Assembly (NCBI GenBank): GCA_027019085.1
Contig: JALUXG010000038.1
Coordinates: 1 to 46,209 of the forward strand
Direction of reading: 5' to 3'
Length of the DNA: 46,209 nucleotides
Source of the DNA: Rhodanobacteraceae bacterium
GTDB taxonomy: Bacteria > Pseudomonadota > Gammaproteobacteria > Xanthomonadales > Rhodanobacteraceae
Shown: in pieces, positions 24,714 to 33,744 of the stretch
How positions within the stretch are numbered: the stretch's first letter is position 1
How the letters are laid out: each line of letters starts with the position of its first letter
Translations under genes and position numbers: made by a program
The notes under the pieces: model-generated
The model's input: the letters and a program-made list of their open reading frames with translations, nothing else
Told to the model about the DNA's origin: nothing
Database searches by the model: none

Positions 24714-25937
24714 ATGCGACGCATCGTGATCACCGGCATGGGCGCGGTCAGCGCCTGTGGCATGTCCGCCCCTGCCCTGTGGGAAGCCATGCGCGATGCG
24801 CGCAGCGGCATCGCGCCGCTGGTTTCGCCCGATCCCGGGGCCACGCTGCGCATGAAGGTGGCGGCACAAATGAAGGACTTCGATCCGAAGCCGCATTTCG
24901 ACGAGACCCGGCTGGGTCTGCTTGACCGCAGCGCTCAGACCACCCTGATTGCCGCGCGTGAGGCCGTAAGCCAGGCCGGAATCGAATTTGCATCGTCCGG
25001 GGCGCTGGCGCAACGCTCGGCCACGGTCATCGGCACCGGTGTCGGTGGCGAGCTTTCGCGCGAGGAACAAAGCCGCCGGCTGTACCGCGACAACAGCACA
25101 CGCGTGCACCCGCTTTCCATCGTGCGTACCATGCCGAACGCGCCCGCCAGCCACGTGAGCATCGAATTCGGCCTGACCGGCCCTGCCTTCGGCGTGGTCA
25201 GCGCCTGCGCCTCGTCCAACCACGCCATCATCCAGGGCGCGGCCATGCTGCGCAGCGGCCTGGCCGACGTGGCGCTGGTCGGCGGCACCGAAGCCTGCTT
25301 CAGCCTGTCCGGCGTGCGCGCCTGGGAGGCCATGCGCGTGGTGGCCGATGATACCTGTCGTCCGTTCTGCAAACAGCGCCGCGGACTGGTGCTGGGCGAA
25401 GGCGCGGGGGTATTCGTGCTGGAGATCCTCGAACACGCGCGGGCGCGCGGCGCCACGATCCTGGCGGAACTGGCTGGCTGGGGCATGAGCGCCGATGCCG
25501 GCGACATCGTCGCACCGTCCGCCGAAGGTGCGGCGAACGCGATCCGTGCCGCCCTGGACGATGCGCAGCTGAATCCCGAACAGGTCGGCTACATCAATGC
25601 CCACGGTACCGCCACCCCGGCCAATGACCCGACCGAATCGAAGGCCATCCGCATGGCCTTCGGCGCCCATGCCGACAGCCTGGCTGTGTCCTCGACCAAG
25701 GGCGTGCACGGCCATGCGCTGGGCGCGGCAGGGGCGCTGGAGCTGGTCGCGGCCATTGGTGCACTGCGTGAGGGCGTGGTTCCGCCCACCGCCAATTTCC
25801 TCGACCCCGATCCCGCATGCGACCTGGACTACGTGCCCAACCAGGCACGCGAGATGCCGGTGCATGCCGCCCTGTCCAACTCGTTCGCCTTCGGCGGCCT
25901 GAATGCCGTATTGGCCTTGCGGCGCTATCCGGACTGA
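24714..25937 (+). CDS. Beta-ketoacyl-ACP synthase, FabF-like, stand-alone
   Basis: A 407-residue thiolase-fold condensing enzyme. The catalytic triad is complete: C165 in VVSACASSNHA, H297 in NAHGTATPAND and H334 in STKGVHGHALGAAG. Length fits FabF (about 412). It condenses an acyl group on the enzyme with a malonyl- or other acyl-ACP to make a 3-ketoacyl-ACP. No ketoreductase, dehydratase or enoyl reductase is nearby, so the 3-keto group may be kept for a later step such as transamination; inference. The ATG at 24714 has GGAG 6 bases before it; a GTG at 24702 is also open. Confidence 0.94.
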   Translation: MRRIVITGMGAVSACGMSAPALWEAMRDARSGIAPLVSPDPGATLRMKVAAQMKDFDPKPHFDETRLGLLDRSAQTTLIAAREAVSQAGIEFASSGALAQRSATVIGTGVGGELSREEQSRRLYRDNSTRVHPLSIVRTMPNAPASHVSIEFGLTGPAFGVVSACASSNHAIIQGAAMLRSGLADVALVGGTEACFSLSGVRAWEAMRVVADDTCRPFCKQRRGLVLGEGAGVFVLEILEHARARGATILAELAGWGMSADAGDIVAPSAEGAANAIRAALDDAQLNPEQVGYINAHGTATPANDPTESKAIRMAFGAHADSLAVSSTKGVHGHALGAAGALELVAAIGALREGVVPPTANFLDPDPACDLDYVPNQAREMPVHAALSNSFAFGGLNAVLALRRYPD

Positions 25938-25969
25938 ATAGATAAACCTGCGTCGCCGAAGAAAACGAA

Positions 25970-25997
25970 AACGCCCCGGCATTACGGCCGGGGCGTT
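25970..25997. terminator. Bidirectional rho-independent terminator
   Basis: Perfect 11-bp inverted repeat AACGCCCCGGC / GCCGGGGCGTT with loop ATTACG between the convergent ketosynthase and aminotransferase genes. On the minus strand it is followed by CGTTTTC, a T-rich tail, so it clearly ends the aminotransferase transcript and may also end the ketosynthase one. Confidence 0.85.
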
Positions 25998-26035
25998 CTG
26001 GTTCGGATTTCCCTGGGTCTCCAGCCGGAACCGGT

Positions 26036-27451
26036 TCAGACTGTCTGCTTGGCGCGCGTCAGCAACTGGTCCAGCAGGGCGATGCCCAGGTCGATTTCCT
26101 CGTTGCTGATGTGCAACGACGGTGCCAGCGTGATGACGTTCTTGTAATAGCCGCCGATGTCCAGCACCAGGCCGATCTTGCGCCCCTTGTGCTCGAGTTC
26201 GCCGGCCAGGCCGATGTCGACCATGCGATCGACCAGCGCCTTGTTCGGAGTGAAACCGTCGTCGGTGCAGATCTCCGCGCGCAGGGCCAGGCCCAGGCCG
26301 TCCACGTCGCCGATCTCCTTGTGGCGTTTGGCCAGGTCCTTGAGGCCCTCCAGGAAATGCGCACCCTTGGCCATGACCATGGCCTCGTAGTCGCTCTCGT
26401 GCATCATCTTCATCGCCTCCAAGCCGACCGCGGTACCCAGCGGGTTGGCGTTGAAGGTCGAGTGCGTGGATCCGGGCGGGAACACCTCGGGGTTGATCAG
26501 CTCCTCGCGCGCCCAAAGGCCCGACAGCGGGTTCAATCCGTTGGTCAGCGCCTTGCCGAACACGATCACGTCCGGCGTCACGCCAAAGTGTTCGATCGAC
26601 CACAGCTTGCCGGTGCGGTAGAAACCCATCTGGATCTCGTCGGAGACCATCAGGATGCCGTACTGGTCGAGCACCTTCTTCAGGCCTTTGAAGTAGTTCA
26701 TCGGCGGGACGATGTAGCCACCGGTGCCCTGCAGCGGCTCGATGTAGAACGCCGCGTACTCGCACTCGCCGACCTTCGGGTCCCACACGCCGTGGTATTC
26801 AGTCTCGAACAGGCGCGCGAACTCGGCCACCAGATGCTCGCCGTACTCCTCCTTGTCCATGCCCTTCGGGCGGCGGAACGGATACGGGTACGGCAGGAAC
26901 ATCGCGCGCTCGCCGAAGTGGCCGTAGCGGCGACGGTAGCGATAGCTGGAGGTGATGGACGAGGCGCCCAGCGTGCGGCCGTGGTAGCCGCCCTCGAAGG
27001 CGAACATCAGGCTCTTGCCGCCGGTGTAGTTGCGGATGATCTTCAGCGAGTCCTCGACCGCCTGCGCACCGCCGACGTTGAAGTGCACGCGCCCGGGCAG
27101 GCCGAACTTGCGCTCGGCATCGACCGCAATGGCCTTGGCCAGCTCGATTTTCTCGCGATGCAGGTACTGGCTGGCGACTTGTGGCAGCTGATCGATCTGG
27201 CGCTTGAGCGCGTTGTTCAGGCGCGCGTTGGCATAGCCGAAGTTGACTGCCGAGTACCACATCTGCAGGTCAAGAAACGGCGTACCGGAAGCATCGTACA
27301 TGTAGCTGCCTTCGCAGCGCTCGAACAGCTTCGGCGGGTCGGTGTAATGCACCGTGTCACCGAACGAGCAGTACTTTGCCTCGTCGGCCAGCAGGGCGGA
27401 TTCGTCGGCGCCGAGTGGCTCCGGCGTATGCAGGGGAATCACGGAATTCAT
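26036..27451 (-). CDS. Class III PLP-dependent aminotransferase
   Basis: A 471-residue fold-type I enzyme. Motifs: GGAQAVEDSLKIIRNYTG, EGGYHGRTLGASS, EPLQGTGGY, D271 in VSDEIQMGFYRTG, catalytic K300 in IVFGKALTNGLNPLSG, then STFNANPLGTAVGLEAM. Class III enzymes move the terminal amino group of omega-amino acids or polyamines, or a few act on acyl-chain ketones. The start at 27451 overlaps the HAD phosphatase stop (ATGA). A longer open frame to 28252 covers the HAD gene in another frame and is rejected. Substrate is not predictable; the neighbouring ACP-ketosynthase makes a ketoacyl acceptor an attractive idea. Confidence 0.92.
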   Translation of the reverse strand: MNSVIPLHTPEPLGADESALLADEAKYCSFGDTVHYTDPPKLFERCEGSYMYDASGTPFLDLQMWYSAVNFGYANARLNNALKRQIDQLPQVASQYLHREKIELAKAIAVDAERKFGLPGRVHFNVGGAQAVEDSLKIIRNYTGGKSLMFAFEGGYHGRTLGASSITSSYRYRRRYGHFGERAMFLPYPYPFRRPKGMDKEEYGEHLVAEFARLFETEYHGVWDPKVGECEYAAFYIEPLQGTGGYIVPPMNYFKGLKKVLDQYGILMVSDEIQMGFYRTGKLWSIEHFGVTPDVIVFGKALTNGLNPLSGLWAREELINPEVFPPGSTHSTFNANPLGTAVGLEAMKMMHESDYEAMVMAKGAHFLEGLKDLAKRHKEIGDVDGLGLALRAEICTDDGFTPNKALVDRMVDIGLAGELEHKGRKIGLVLDIGGYYKNVITLAPSLHISNEEIDLGIALLDQLLTRAKQTV

Positions 27452-28176
27452 GCCAGGTGGACTCTGAGGGGAAGGGATTCGGTCGGGATGCGCGGACGAT
27501 CCCCGACCAGGGCCGGAAGCATGTCGAGCAACGCGCACGCATCGGAAAAATCGACGATCGGGCGATGCAGGATGCCCAGCCGCCGGCAGTGGGTGATGAG
27601 GTCTTTCTTGGCGAACACGAAATCGGCCTCGCGCGCCACGCAGAAATCGGAGCGGCCGTCGCCGACCATCAGCACCCGCGCATGCTCGCGCGCGATGCTG
27701 CACTTGCAGGTACCGCTTGCCGGGGTGCAGGCGTTGTCGGCGTGCGGCGACTGCAGTTGCCAGCCCCGGGCACCATCGTGCATCAGGCGGTTGGCACGCA
27801 CCGGCAGGTCGCCCAGGCCATGCCGTGCAAGCATGTGGCGGATGGCGTAGTCCAGGCCGTCGCTGACCACCTGCACATGCATGCCGCGCGCGCGTGCCTC
27901 GGCGACGAAGCCGGGGAAGGCCGGATCGATCGGCAGGCTGTCGAGCAGCGCATCGAGTTCTTCCAGCGAAGCATCGACCAGCGCCACCTGCTGGTGCATG
28001 CACTCGCGCGAACCGATCGAACCGTTGCGCCAGCGCGCTTCGATCGCCTCCCATTCGGGGTCGGCGAAACGCGAGAGTATGGCGTCGGTCACATCGTCGA
28101 AGGCGATGGTCCCGTCGAAGTCGCAAAGCAGCGTCCAGTCGTACAAGTCGGCAGGTCCGCGAAGTGTGGATGCCAA
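27448..28176 (-). CDS. HAD-IB family phosphatase, MtnX-like
   Basis: A 242-residue HAD hydrolase. Motif I CDFDGTI supplies nucleophile D19 and acid D21, motif II is VVSDGLDYAI, motif III lies near FVFAKKD, and motif IV is VGDGRSDF. A small cysteine cluster CTPASGTCKC precedes motif IV, as in MtnX/phosphoserine-phosphatase-like relatives, and may bind metal. No ATG exists before motif I; the start is taken as TTG at 28176 (a CTG is adjacent). It overlaps the aminotransferase start by 4 bases, so a phosphorylated intermediate and a transamination are probably linked. Confidence 0.85.
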   Translation of the reverse strand: MASTLRGPADLYDWTLLCDFDGTIAFDDVTDAILSRFADPEWEAIEARWRNGSIGSRECMHQQVALVDASLEELDALLDSLPIDPAFPGFVAEARARGMHVQVVSDGLDYAIRHMLARHGLGDLPVRANRLMHDGARGWQLQSPHADNACTPASGTCKCSIAREHARVLMVGDGRSDFCVAREADFVFAKKDLITHCRRLGILHRPIVDFSDACALLDMLPALVGDRPRIPTESLPLRVHLA

Positions 28177-28281
28177 CAGGGTAAGGGGAGATTCTTTCCG
28201 CCTCCTTTCCCTGCAGACGGGACGGTTGTTCCGGTTCCGTGGCTTGCGTCACGTTCCGGCAACAGATCCATGCCGCGGGAT

Positions 28282-28602
28282 TCAGTCGAAACGGTCATCG
28301 CGGGTCCAGATGACTCCGTCCTCGACCCGCACCGGAAAGCTGGCAATGGGTTCGACGGCAGGCGGCGCGGTCACCGCACCGGTGCGCAGATCGAAACGCG
28401 CAGCGTGGCGCGGACATTCAACCTCGAAACCGTGCACTTCGCCACCGGCCAGCTCGCCGCCGTCATGGGTGCAGGTGTCCTCGACGGCGTACAGCTCGCC
28501 GTCGATGTTGTAGACGGCAATCGGCGTGTCACCGTCCCACGCCACCTTGAATTCGCCCGGCAGCAATTCGCCCGTCGTGGCGACGCGGATCCATTCGCTC
28601 AT
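28282..28602 (-). CDS. Rieske-type [2Fe-2S] ferredoxin
   Basis: A 106-residue small Rieske protein. Cluster ligands follow the C-x-H...C-x2-H pattern: CTHDGGELAG and ECPRHAARFDL. The size and lack of a signal or membrane anchor fit the soluble ferredoxin subunit of bacterial non-heme iron oxygenase systems, although no oxygenase or reductase is nearby. The start at 28602 overlaps the GNAT stop (ATGA). Small Rieske genes also occur next to suf genes, so it may serve Fe-S metabolism instead of the lipid-like genes. Confidence 0.92.
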   Translation of the reverse strand: MSEWIRVATTGELLPGEFKVAWDGDTPIAVYNIDGELYAVEDTCTHDGGELAGGEVHGFEVECPRHAARFDLRTGAVTAPPAVEPIASFPVRVEDGVIWTRDDRFD

Positions 28603-29150
28603 GCAGCCTGCTCCCTGTCCAGCGCCTTTTCCAGCCATTCGAAACGCAGGTCGTCACGCCGCGGGATGCCAAAGCGCTCGTCCCCATAGGGAAAAGGCGC
28701 ATGCCGGCCGGTGCGCCGGTAACCGCGCCGTTCGTACCAGGCGATCAGTTCCTCGCGCACGTCGATGACGGTCATGCACATGTGCGTGCAGGCCCATTCG
28801 CTGCGTACACGATGCTCGGCCTCGGCAAGCACGCGCTTGCCGATACCGCTGTTCTGCAATCCCGGCACCACCGCAAACATGCCGAAATAGCCCTGCGCGC
28901 CGCGTTTTTCGATGTGCGCGCATGCCAGCAGCCTGCCATCCCGCTCGGCCAGCAGCACCCGGCTGCCGGGCTTTGCGATGGCATCGCTCACCCCTTGCCA
29001 ATCAATGCGCTGGCCGTCGAGCACATCGGCCTCGGTGGTCCATCCGGCACGGCTGGCCTCGCCCCGGTAGGCCGATTCGACCAGGGCCACGACAGCCGGC
29101 ACATCGTCCGGACCGGCATCGCGAAAGTTGAGGGTCATGTCGTTTTTCAT
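28599..29150 (-). CDS. GNAT-family N-acetyltransferase
   Basis: A 183-residue protein with a central acetyl-CoA loop FGMFAVVPGLQNSGIGKRVL and the late AWYERRGYRRTGRH motif of single-domain GNATs. Substrate unknown. A second in-frame ATG at 29138 is possible. It lies 34 bases downstream of the amidase stop and overlaps the Rieske gene, so it may sit at the head of a GNAT-Rieske-HAD-aminotransferase operon. Confidence 0.88.
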   Translation of the reverse strand: MKNDMTLNFRDAGPDDVPAVVALVESAYRGEASRAGWTTEADVLDGQRIDWQGVSDAIAKPGSRVLLAERDGRLLACAHIEKRGAQGYFGMFAVVPGLQNSGIGKRVLAEAEHRVRSEWACTHMCMTVIDVREELIAWYERRGYRRTGRHAPFPYGDERFGIPRRDDLRFEWLEKALDREQAA

Positions 29151-29174
29151 GCAGTCATCCGGCGGGAATGGCGC

Positions 29175-29200
29175 GCCATCCGGCTCAGTAGCCGGATGGC
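29175..29200 (-). terminator. Hairpin straddling the amidase stop codon
   Basis: Perfect 11-bp inverted repeat GCCATCCGGCT / AGCCGGATGGC with a 4-base loop; the amidase stop codon (29185-29187) is at the loop. No T-run follows on the minus strand. It could be a terminator, or a processing or attenuation structure between the amidase and GNAT genes. Confidence 0.5.
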
Positions 29201-30981
29201 CGCTCCTGCATGACCTTCAGCCTGCGCTCCATGGCCAGGCCGACGCGTCCGATCACGCCTTCCTCGAACAGCCTTCCAATCAGGGTCACGCCATACGGCA
29301 CGCGTCGTGGCGGGTCAAAGCGTGGCAGGGGGTGGGACGAATCGGGCGCCCAGTCGCTGCGTGCCTTGGCAATGTCCACGAATCCGGTGCGCAAGGTCAG
29401 GGACGGCTGGCCGGTCATGTTGCTGACGACCATCATGTCGCCGCGCATCGAAGGCACCATCAGCAGGTCGACCTCCGACATCAGGCTGGCCATGGCCTCG
29501 GCGTACTTGCGTCGCAAGCGGTCGGCCTGCACGTAGTCGACTGCCGACAGGAAACGCGATTCGCGGAACAGGTTGGGCCATGCATCGGAAGTCTGCACGG
29601 TCATCTCGTTGTCCTTGCCGCTCAGGGTGAGTTCCTCGAATGCGGCGGCACCTTCGGCGAACAGCAGCAGGTTCAGACTGTTGAACGGCCAGTCGGGCAG
29701 CGACACCGGCTTGAGCTTCATGCCCATCTCACCCATGGCCTTGAGCGTGGCGCGATCGACATCGGTCGCCGGCGCCTCGTGCATCCATTTCGGGAAATAG
29801 CCGACCGTCAGGCCCTTCACCGGGCCGTTTGCATCGTAGTCGAGATGACTTGGCACGCTGTAGACGTCCTTGCCATCCGGACCCGTAATGGCATGCAGCA
29901 CCAGCATGGTGTCCTCGACCGAACGCGCGATCGGCCCCAGCTTGTCCATGGTCCAGCACAGAGTCATGGCACCGGTGCGGGCCACCCGCCCGAAGGTCGG
30001 GCGCAGACCGTTGACGCCGCAACGCATGCACGGGTCGATGATGCTGCCCTGGGTCTCGCTGCCGATGGAGAAAGCAACAAGGCCTGCTGCCGTGGCCGAA
30101 CCGGGACCGGCGCTGGAGCCTCCCGCGCCCTCGCCCGGCACCCACGGGTTCATGGTCTGGCCGCCGAACCAGATGTCGTTGAGCGCCAGTGCGCCGAGAC
30201 TGAGCTTGGCCAGCAACACCGCGCCGGCATCGTTCAGGCGCCTGACTACCGTTGCGTCTTCCTTCGGCACCCGGTTGCGGTACGGTTCGGCGCCCCAGGT
30301 GGTGCGGATGCCGGCCGTATCGAGCAGATCCTTGGCGCCCCACGGGATACCGTGCAATGGCCCCCGGTACTTGCCGGCAGCGATTTCGCGGTCGGCTGCC
30401 CGGGCCTGCTTCAGGGCATGCTCATCGAGCAGGGTGATCACGCAGCGCAGCTTCGGATCGAAGCGCTTGATGCGGGCGATGTAGATCTTCGTCAGTCGCT
30501 CGGAAGTCAGCTGCCGTGTACGTATCCAGTGGCCCAGTTGGTAGACCGTGGCATAGGCGATGTCCTCGTCATGCGCCGGCAACGGGCCGATGTCCCCAGT
30601 GAACGGTACGAAACGGTCACGCCCGGGACCGGTCTGGTGGCTGCCGAGCACGGGATTCCAAACGGTGGCCGGGGCCAGCCCCTCCTCCAGGGCAATCGTG
30701 TTCGGACCGGTGCGCCGTTCGAGCATGCCGGCCATCGAGGTGCGCCAGCTGGACGCAGCCTGCTCGCGTTGGGCCTCGCTCATGGTCACCTGCGCCAGTT
30801 TCTCGGCGTGCGCGAAAGTCGAATCGGTGACCCCGGGCCCGGCTTCAGGCTGGGAGTTGAACGTCGGCGCAGCTCCCGGCACGTTCTTGCGGTCGGGTGT
30901 CTGGGCGCGCAGCTTCCACGCGGCAAGGGCTCCGAAAATGCCGAGCGGCAAGCGGGTCAGGAACTGGCGGCGCGATTTCAT
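29185..30981 (-). CDS. Tat-exported amidase-signature-family hydrolase
   Basis: A 598-residue protein. The N-terminus MKSRRQFLTRLPLGIFGALAA is a Tat signal (SRRQFL). The Ser-cisSer-Lys triad is present: lysine in IPWGAKDLLDT, cis-serine in GAGGSSAGPGSATAAG and nucleophile in IGSETQGSIIDP. Compared with GatA-type enzymes the GGSSGGSA and GSDTGGSIR motifs are altered. It hydrolyses amide bonds of an unknown substrate, probably in the periplasm. The start at 30981 has GAGGAG 6 bases upstream; a frame open to 31317 is rejected because it adds sequence before the Tat signal. Confidence 0.9.
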   Translation of the reverse strand: MKSRRQFLTRLPLGIFGALAAWKLRAQTPDRKNVPGAAPTFNSQPEAGPGVTDSTFAHAEKLAQVTMSEAQREQAASSWRTSMAGMLERRTGPNTIALEEGLAPATVWNPVLGSHQTGPGRDRFVPFTGDIGPLPAHDEDIAYATVYQLGHWIRTRQLTSERLTKIYIARIKRFDPKLRCVITLLDEHALKQARAADREIAAGKYRGPLHGIPWGAKDLLDTAGIRTTWGAEPYRNRVPKEDATVVRRLNDAGAVLLAKLSLGALALNDIWFGGQTMNPWVPGEGAGGSSAGPGSATAAGLVAFSIGSETQGSIIDPCMRCGVNGLRPTFGRVARTGAMTLCWTMDKLGPIARSVEDTMLVLHAITGPDGKDVYSVPSHLDYDANGPVKGLTVGYFPKWMHEAPATDVDRATLKAMGEMGMKLKPVSLPDWPFNSLNLLLFAEGAAAFEELTLSGKDNEMTVQTSDAWPNLFRESRFLSAVDYVQADRLRRKYAEAMASLMSEVDLLMVPSMRGDMMVVSNMTGQPSLTLRTGFVDIAKARSDWAPDSSHPLPRFDPPRRVPYGVTLIGRLFEEGVIGRVGLAMERRLKVMQERPSGY

Positions 30982-31184
30982 CGTAACTCCTCTCTGGGAT
31001 TGAGCGCGACTTGACACCGCATGCAACCCCGCCGCCTCGGTGGCGGGACGGGACATCCGGCTCGCCGTCCTGGCATGCGCGAACTGGACAATGTCCCCGG
31101 AGTATACCCACTTGACCGCTTTCGCCAGGACATGCCGTTCGCCCCGCCGGGATCGCAACACACCGCCACGGCATGGCGACACGA

Positions 31185-32423
31185 TCAGCGCAGCAGCTTG
31201 CATACCTTGAGGATCGCCGCGACCAGTCGATCGACTTCCTCGCGGGTGTTGTAGAAGGCCAGCGAGGCGCGTGCAGTGGACGGTACGCCGTAGAAGTCCA
31301 TCAGCGGATGCGCGCAATGGTGGCCCGAGCGCACGGCCACGCCTTCCAGGTCGAGCATGGTGGCCAGGTCGTGCGACTGCACGCCGTCAATCAGGAACGA
31401 GATCACGGCGGCCTTGTGCGCGGCCTGGCCTACGATGCGCAGGCCCGGCACCTGTTGCAGGGCCTCGGTGGCATAGTCCAGCAGGGCCTGTTCGGTGGCT
31501 GCAATGCGATCCATCCCCAGTCCGGAAAGGTAGGTCGCCGCCGCGCCCAGTCCGACGAATCCGGCGATGTTCGGCGTGCCCGCCTCGAACTTGTGCGGCG
31601 GATCGGCAAAGGTGGTGCCGTCGAAGCTGACCTTGCGGATCATGTCGCCGCCGCCGAAGAACGGCGGCATGGCCTCGAGGTGCTCGGGGCGCGCCCACAG
31701 CACGCCGGTGCCGGTCGGCCCGGCCATCTTGTGCCCGGTGATGACGTAGAAATCGCAGCCGATGGACTGCACGTCCAGCGGCAGGTGCGGCGCCGCCTGC
31801 GAGCCGTCGACCAGCGAGGCGATGCCGCGTTCGCGGCAGGCCCTTGCCAGTTGTCGCACCGGATTGATGGTACCGAGCACGTTGGACACATGCGTGAAGC
31901 CGGCCAGTTTCACATCCGGCGTGAGCATCTCGATGAACCTGTCCACGATCAGCTCGCCCGACTCGTTGATCGGTGCCACCTTGAGCGTGGCGCCTGTGCG
32001 CTCCGCCACCAGCTGCCAGGGCACGATGTTGGCATGGTGTTCCATGGTCGTGACCAGGATGCTGTCGCCCGGTTTCAGGCGCGGCAGCGCATAACTGTAG
32101 GCCACCAGGTTGATCGCCATGGTGGTGCCGGAAGTGAGCACCAGTTCGTCGCGATGCCGGGCGCCGAGGAATGCGGTCAGGGTGTCGCGCGCGCCTTCGT
32201 AGGCGCTGGTCGCTTCCTCGCCCAGCTGGTGCACCGCACGCGCCACGTTGGCATTGAATCGGCTGAAATAGCCTTCGACCGCGTCGATCACCACCCGCGG
32301 CTTCTGCCCGGTATTGGCGCTGTCCAGGTACACCAGCGGCTTGCCATGCACCTGGCGCGAGAGCACCGGAAAGTCCGGACGCACCTGGGCTGGATCCAGC
32401 GGTTTGGCGTTACCCGGCTTCAT
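31185..32423 (-). CDS. sufS: SufS cysteine desulfurase
   Basis: A 412-residue type II cysteine desulfurase. EHHANIVPW and DGSQAAPHLPLDV contact PLP, the catalytic lysine is in VITGHKMAGPTG and the persulfide cysteine in RSGHHCAHPLM. It takes sulfur from cysteine to feed Fe-S cluster assembly on SufBCD. The start overlaps the sufD stop (ATGA). No sufE or sufU follows, so the sulfur acceptor must be encoded elsewhere or the enzyme acts alone. Confidence 0.96.
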   Translation of the reverse strand: MKPGNAKPLDPAQVRPDFPVLSRQVHGKPLVYLDSANTGQKPRVVIDAVEGYFSRFNANVARAVHQLGEEATSAYEGARDTLTAFLGARHRDELVLTSGTTMAINLVAYSYALPRLKPGDSILVTTMEHHANIVPWQLVAERTGATLKVAPINESGELIVDRFIEMLTPDVKLAGFTHVSNVLGTINPVRQLARACRERGIASLVDGSQAAPHLPLDVQSIGCDFYVITGHKMAGPTGTGVLWARPEHLEAMPPFFGGGDMIRKVSFDGTTFADPPHKFEAGTPNIAGFVGLGAAATYLSGLGMDRIAATEQALLDYATEALQQVPGLRIVGQAAHKAAVISFLIDGVQSHDLATMLDLEGVAVRSGHHCAHPLMDFYGVPSTARASLAFYNTREEVDRLVAAILKVCKLLR

Positions 32424-33744
32424 GCCGTCTCTCCGTCCGCCGGCAGACGCGCGGCCAGGCGTTTGCCCAGGTGCTCGCGCAGGACTTCGTTGCCGATGTC
32501 GTCCAGCGCCGCGCGACAGAAGGCCAGCGTCAGCAGCGTACGCGCCGCATCAGCGGGTATGCCGCGCGATCGCAGGTAGAACAGTGACCGCTCGTCGAAC
32601 TGGCCCACGGTCGCGCCGTGCGCGGCCATCACCTCGTCGGCATAGATCTCCAGCACCGGCTGGGTGTCGATCTCGGCGTGTGGCGACAGCAGCAGGTTCT
32701 TGTTGCTGAGTGCGGCATCGGTGCCGTCCGCGCCCTCGGCCACGGTGATCGCGCCATGGAACACGCCGCGACCGCGCTTGTCGGCCACGCCGCGCCACAG
32801 GGCGTCGCTGGCGGTATGCCTGGCCAGGTGACGAATATCCAGACGCGTCTCGATATGCTGGCGACCACCCGGCAGGAAGGCGCCGCGCGTGTCCAGACGC
32901 GCACCTTCGCCACGCAATTCGGCATCGAACTCGTGGCGCACCAGGGCGCCGCCCAGCTCCAGCGCATGCACACGCGCCTGCGCATCCGCATCAAGCCGCA
33001 GGCGATCGTGACGAAACAGCAGTGCGCCGTCCGGTGCTTCCTGCAGGACGACCCAGGCCAGCTGCGCGCGTGCATGCAGCACGACGTCGCTGACCTGCGT
33101 GCCCAGATGCGTGTGTGTACCGGTGCCGATGTGGTGTTCGACCAGCGTCAGCGCGGCATCCTCGCCCAGCTCGACGATGTTGCGCGCATGCCAGGCCAGG
33201 TCCTCGCCTGCCGGCGCGCCGACCTGCAGCAGATGCACGGGAACGTCGATGCGTGCATGCCCGGCCACGCGCAGCACCATGCCGTCCCCGGCAAGCGCGG
33301 CATTGAGGCGGGTGAAGGCATCGGCTGCCTGCGCCTCGCCACGGGTCAGCATGAAACGCAGCGGCTCGGCATCCTCAGCCAGCGCCTGCGACAGCGGCTG
33401 CAGCGTCAGGCCCGGCGGCAGGTCATCGAGCGTCGAGAGATCGGGGCGGAACACGCCGTGGACGAACACCAGCCGCGGTCCATCCACGCCCTCAAGTTGC
33501 AGGCACGCCGCATCGACATCGCGTATCGCGGCATCGCTGTCGCCGGGCCGGAAGGCACGCCGTTCCAGTGCACGCAGCGTGGTGTATTTCCACGCCTCGC
33601 TGCGCGTACCCGGCAGGCCATCGCGCACAAAGGCATCGAGCTGCCCACGCCGGAAGGCATCCAGCCAGGGCAAACCGGAGCCGGGCATTGCCGCCAGGAT
33701 GTCCGGCGCAAGCTCGGCAAAGGACTGCACGAACGCCGACGCCA

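Noticed and set aside
27452-28252. N-terminal extension of the class III aminotransferase to 738 residues
   Set aside because: It overlaps the HAD phosphatase in another frame and reads as low-complexity Arg/Ala text; the family length fits the start at 27451.
19039-28602. Identification as a xanthomonadin (aryl polyene) pigment cluster
   Set aside because: ACP and ketosynthase are present, but the dehydratases, ketoreductases, ammonia-lyase-like enzyme and outer-membrane export genes of such clusters are missing.
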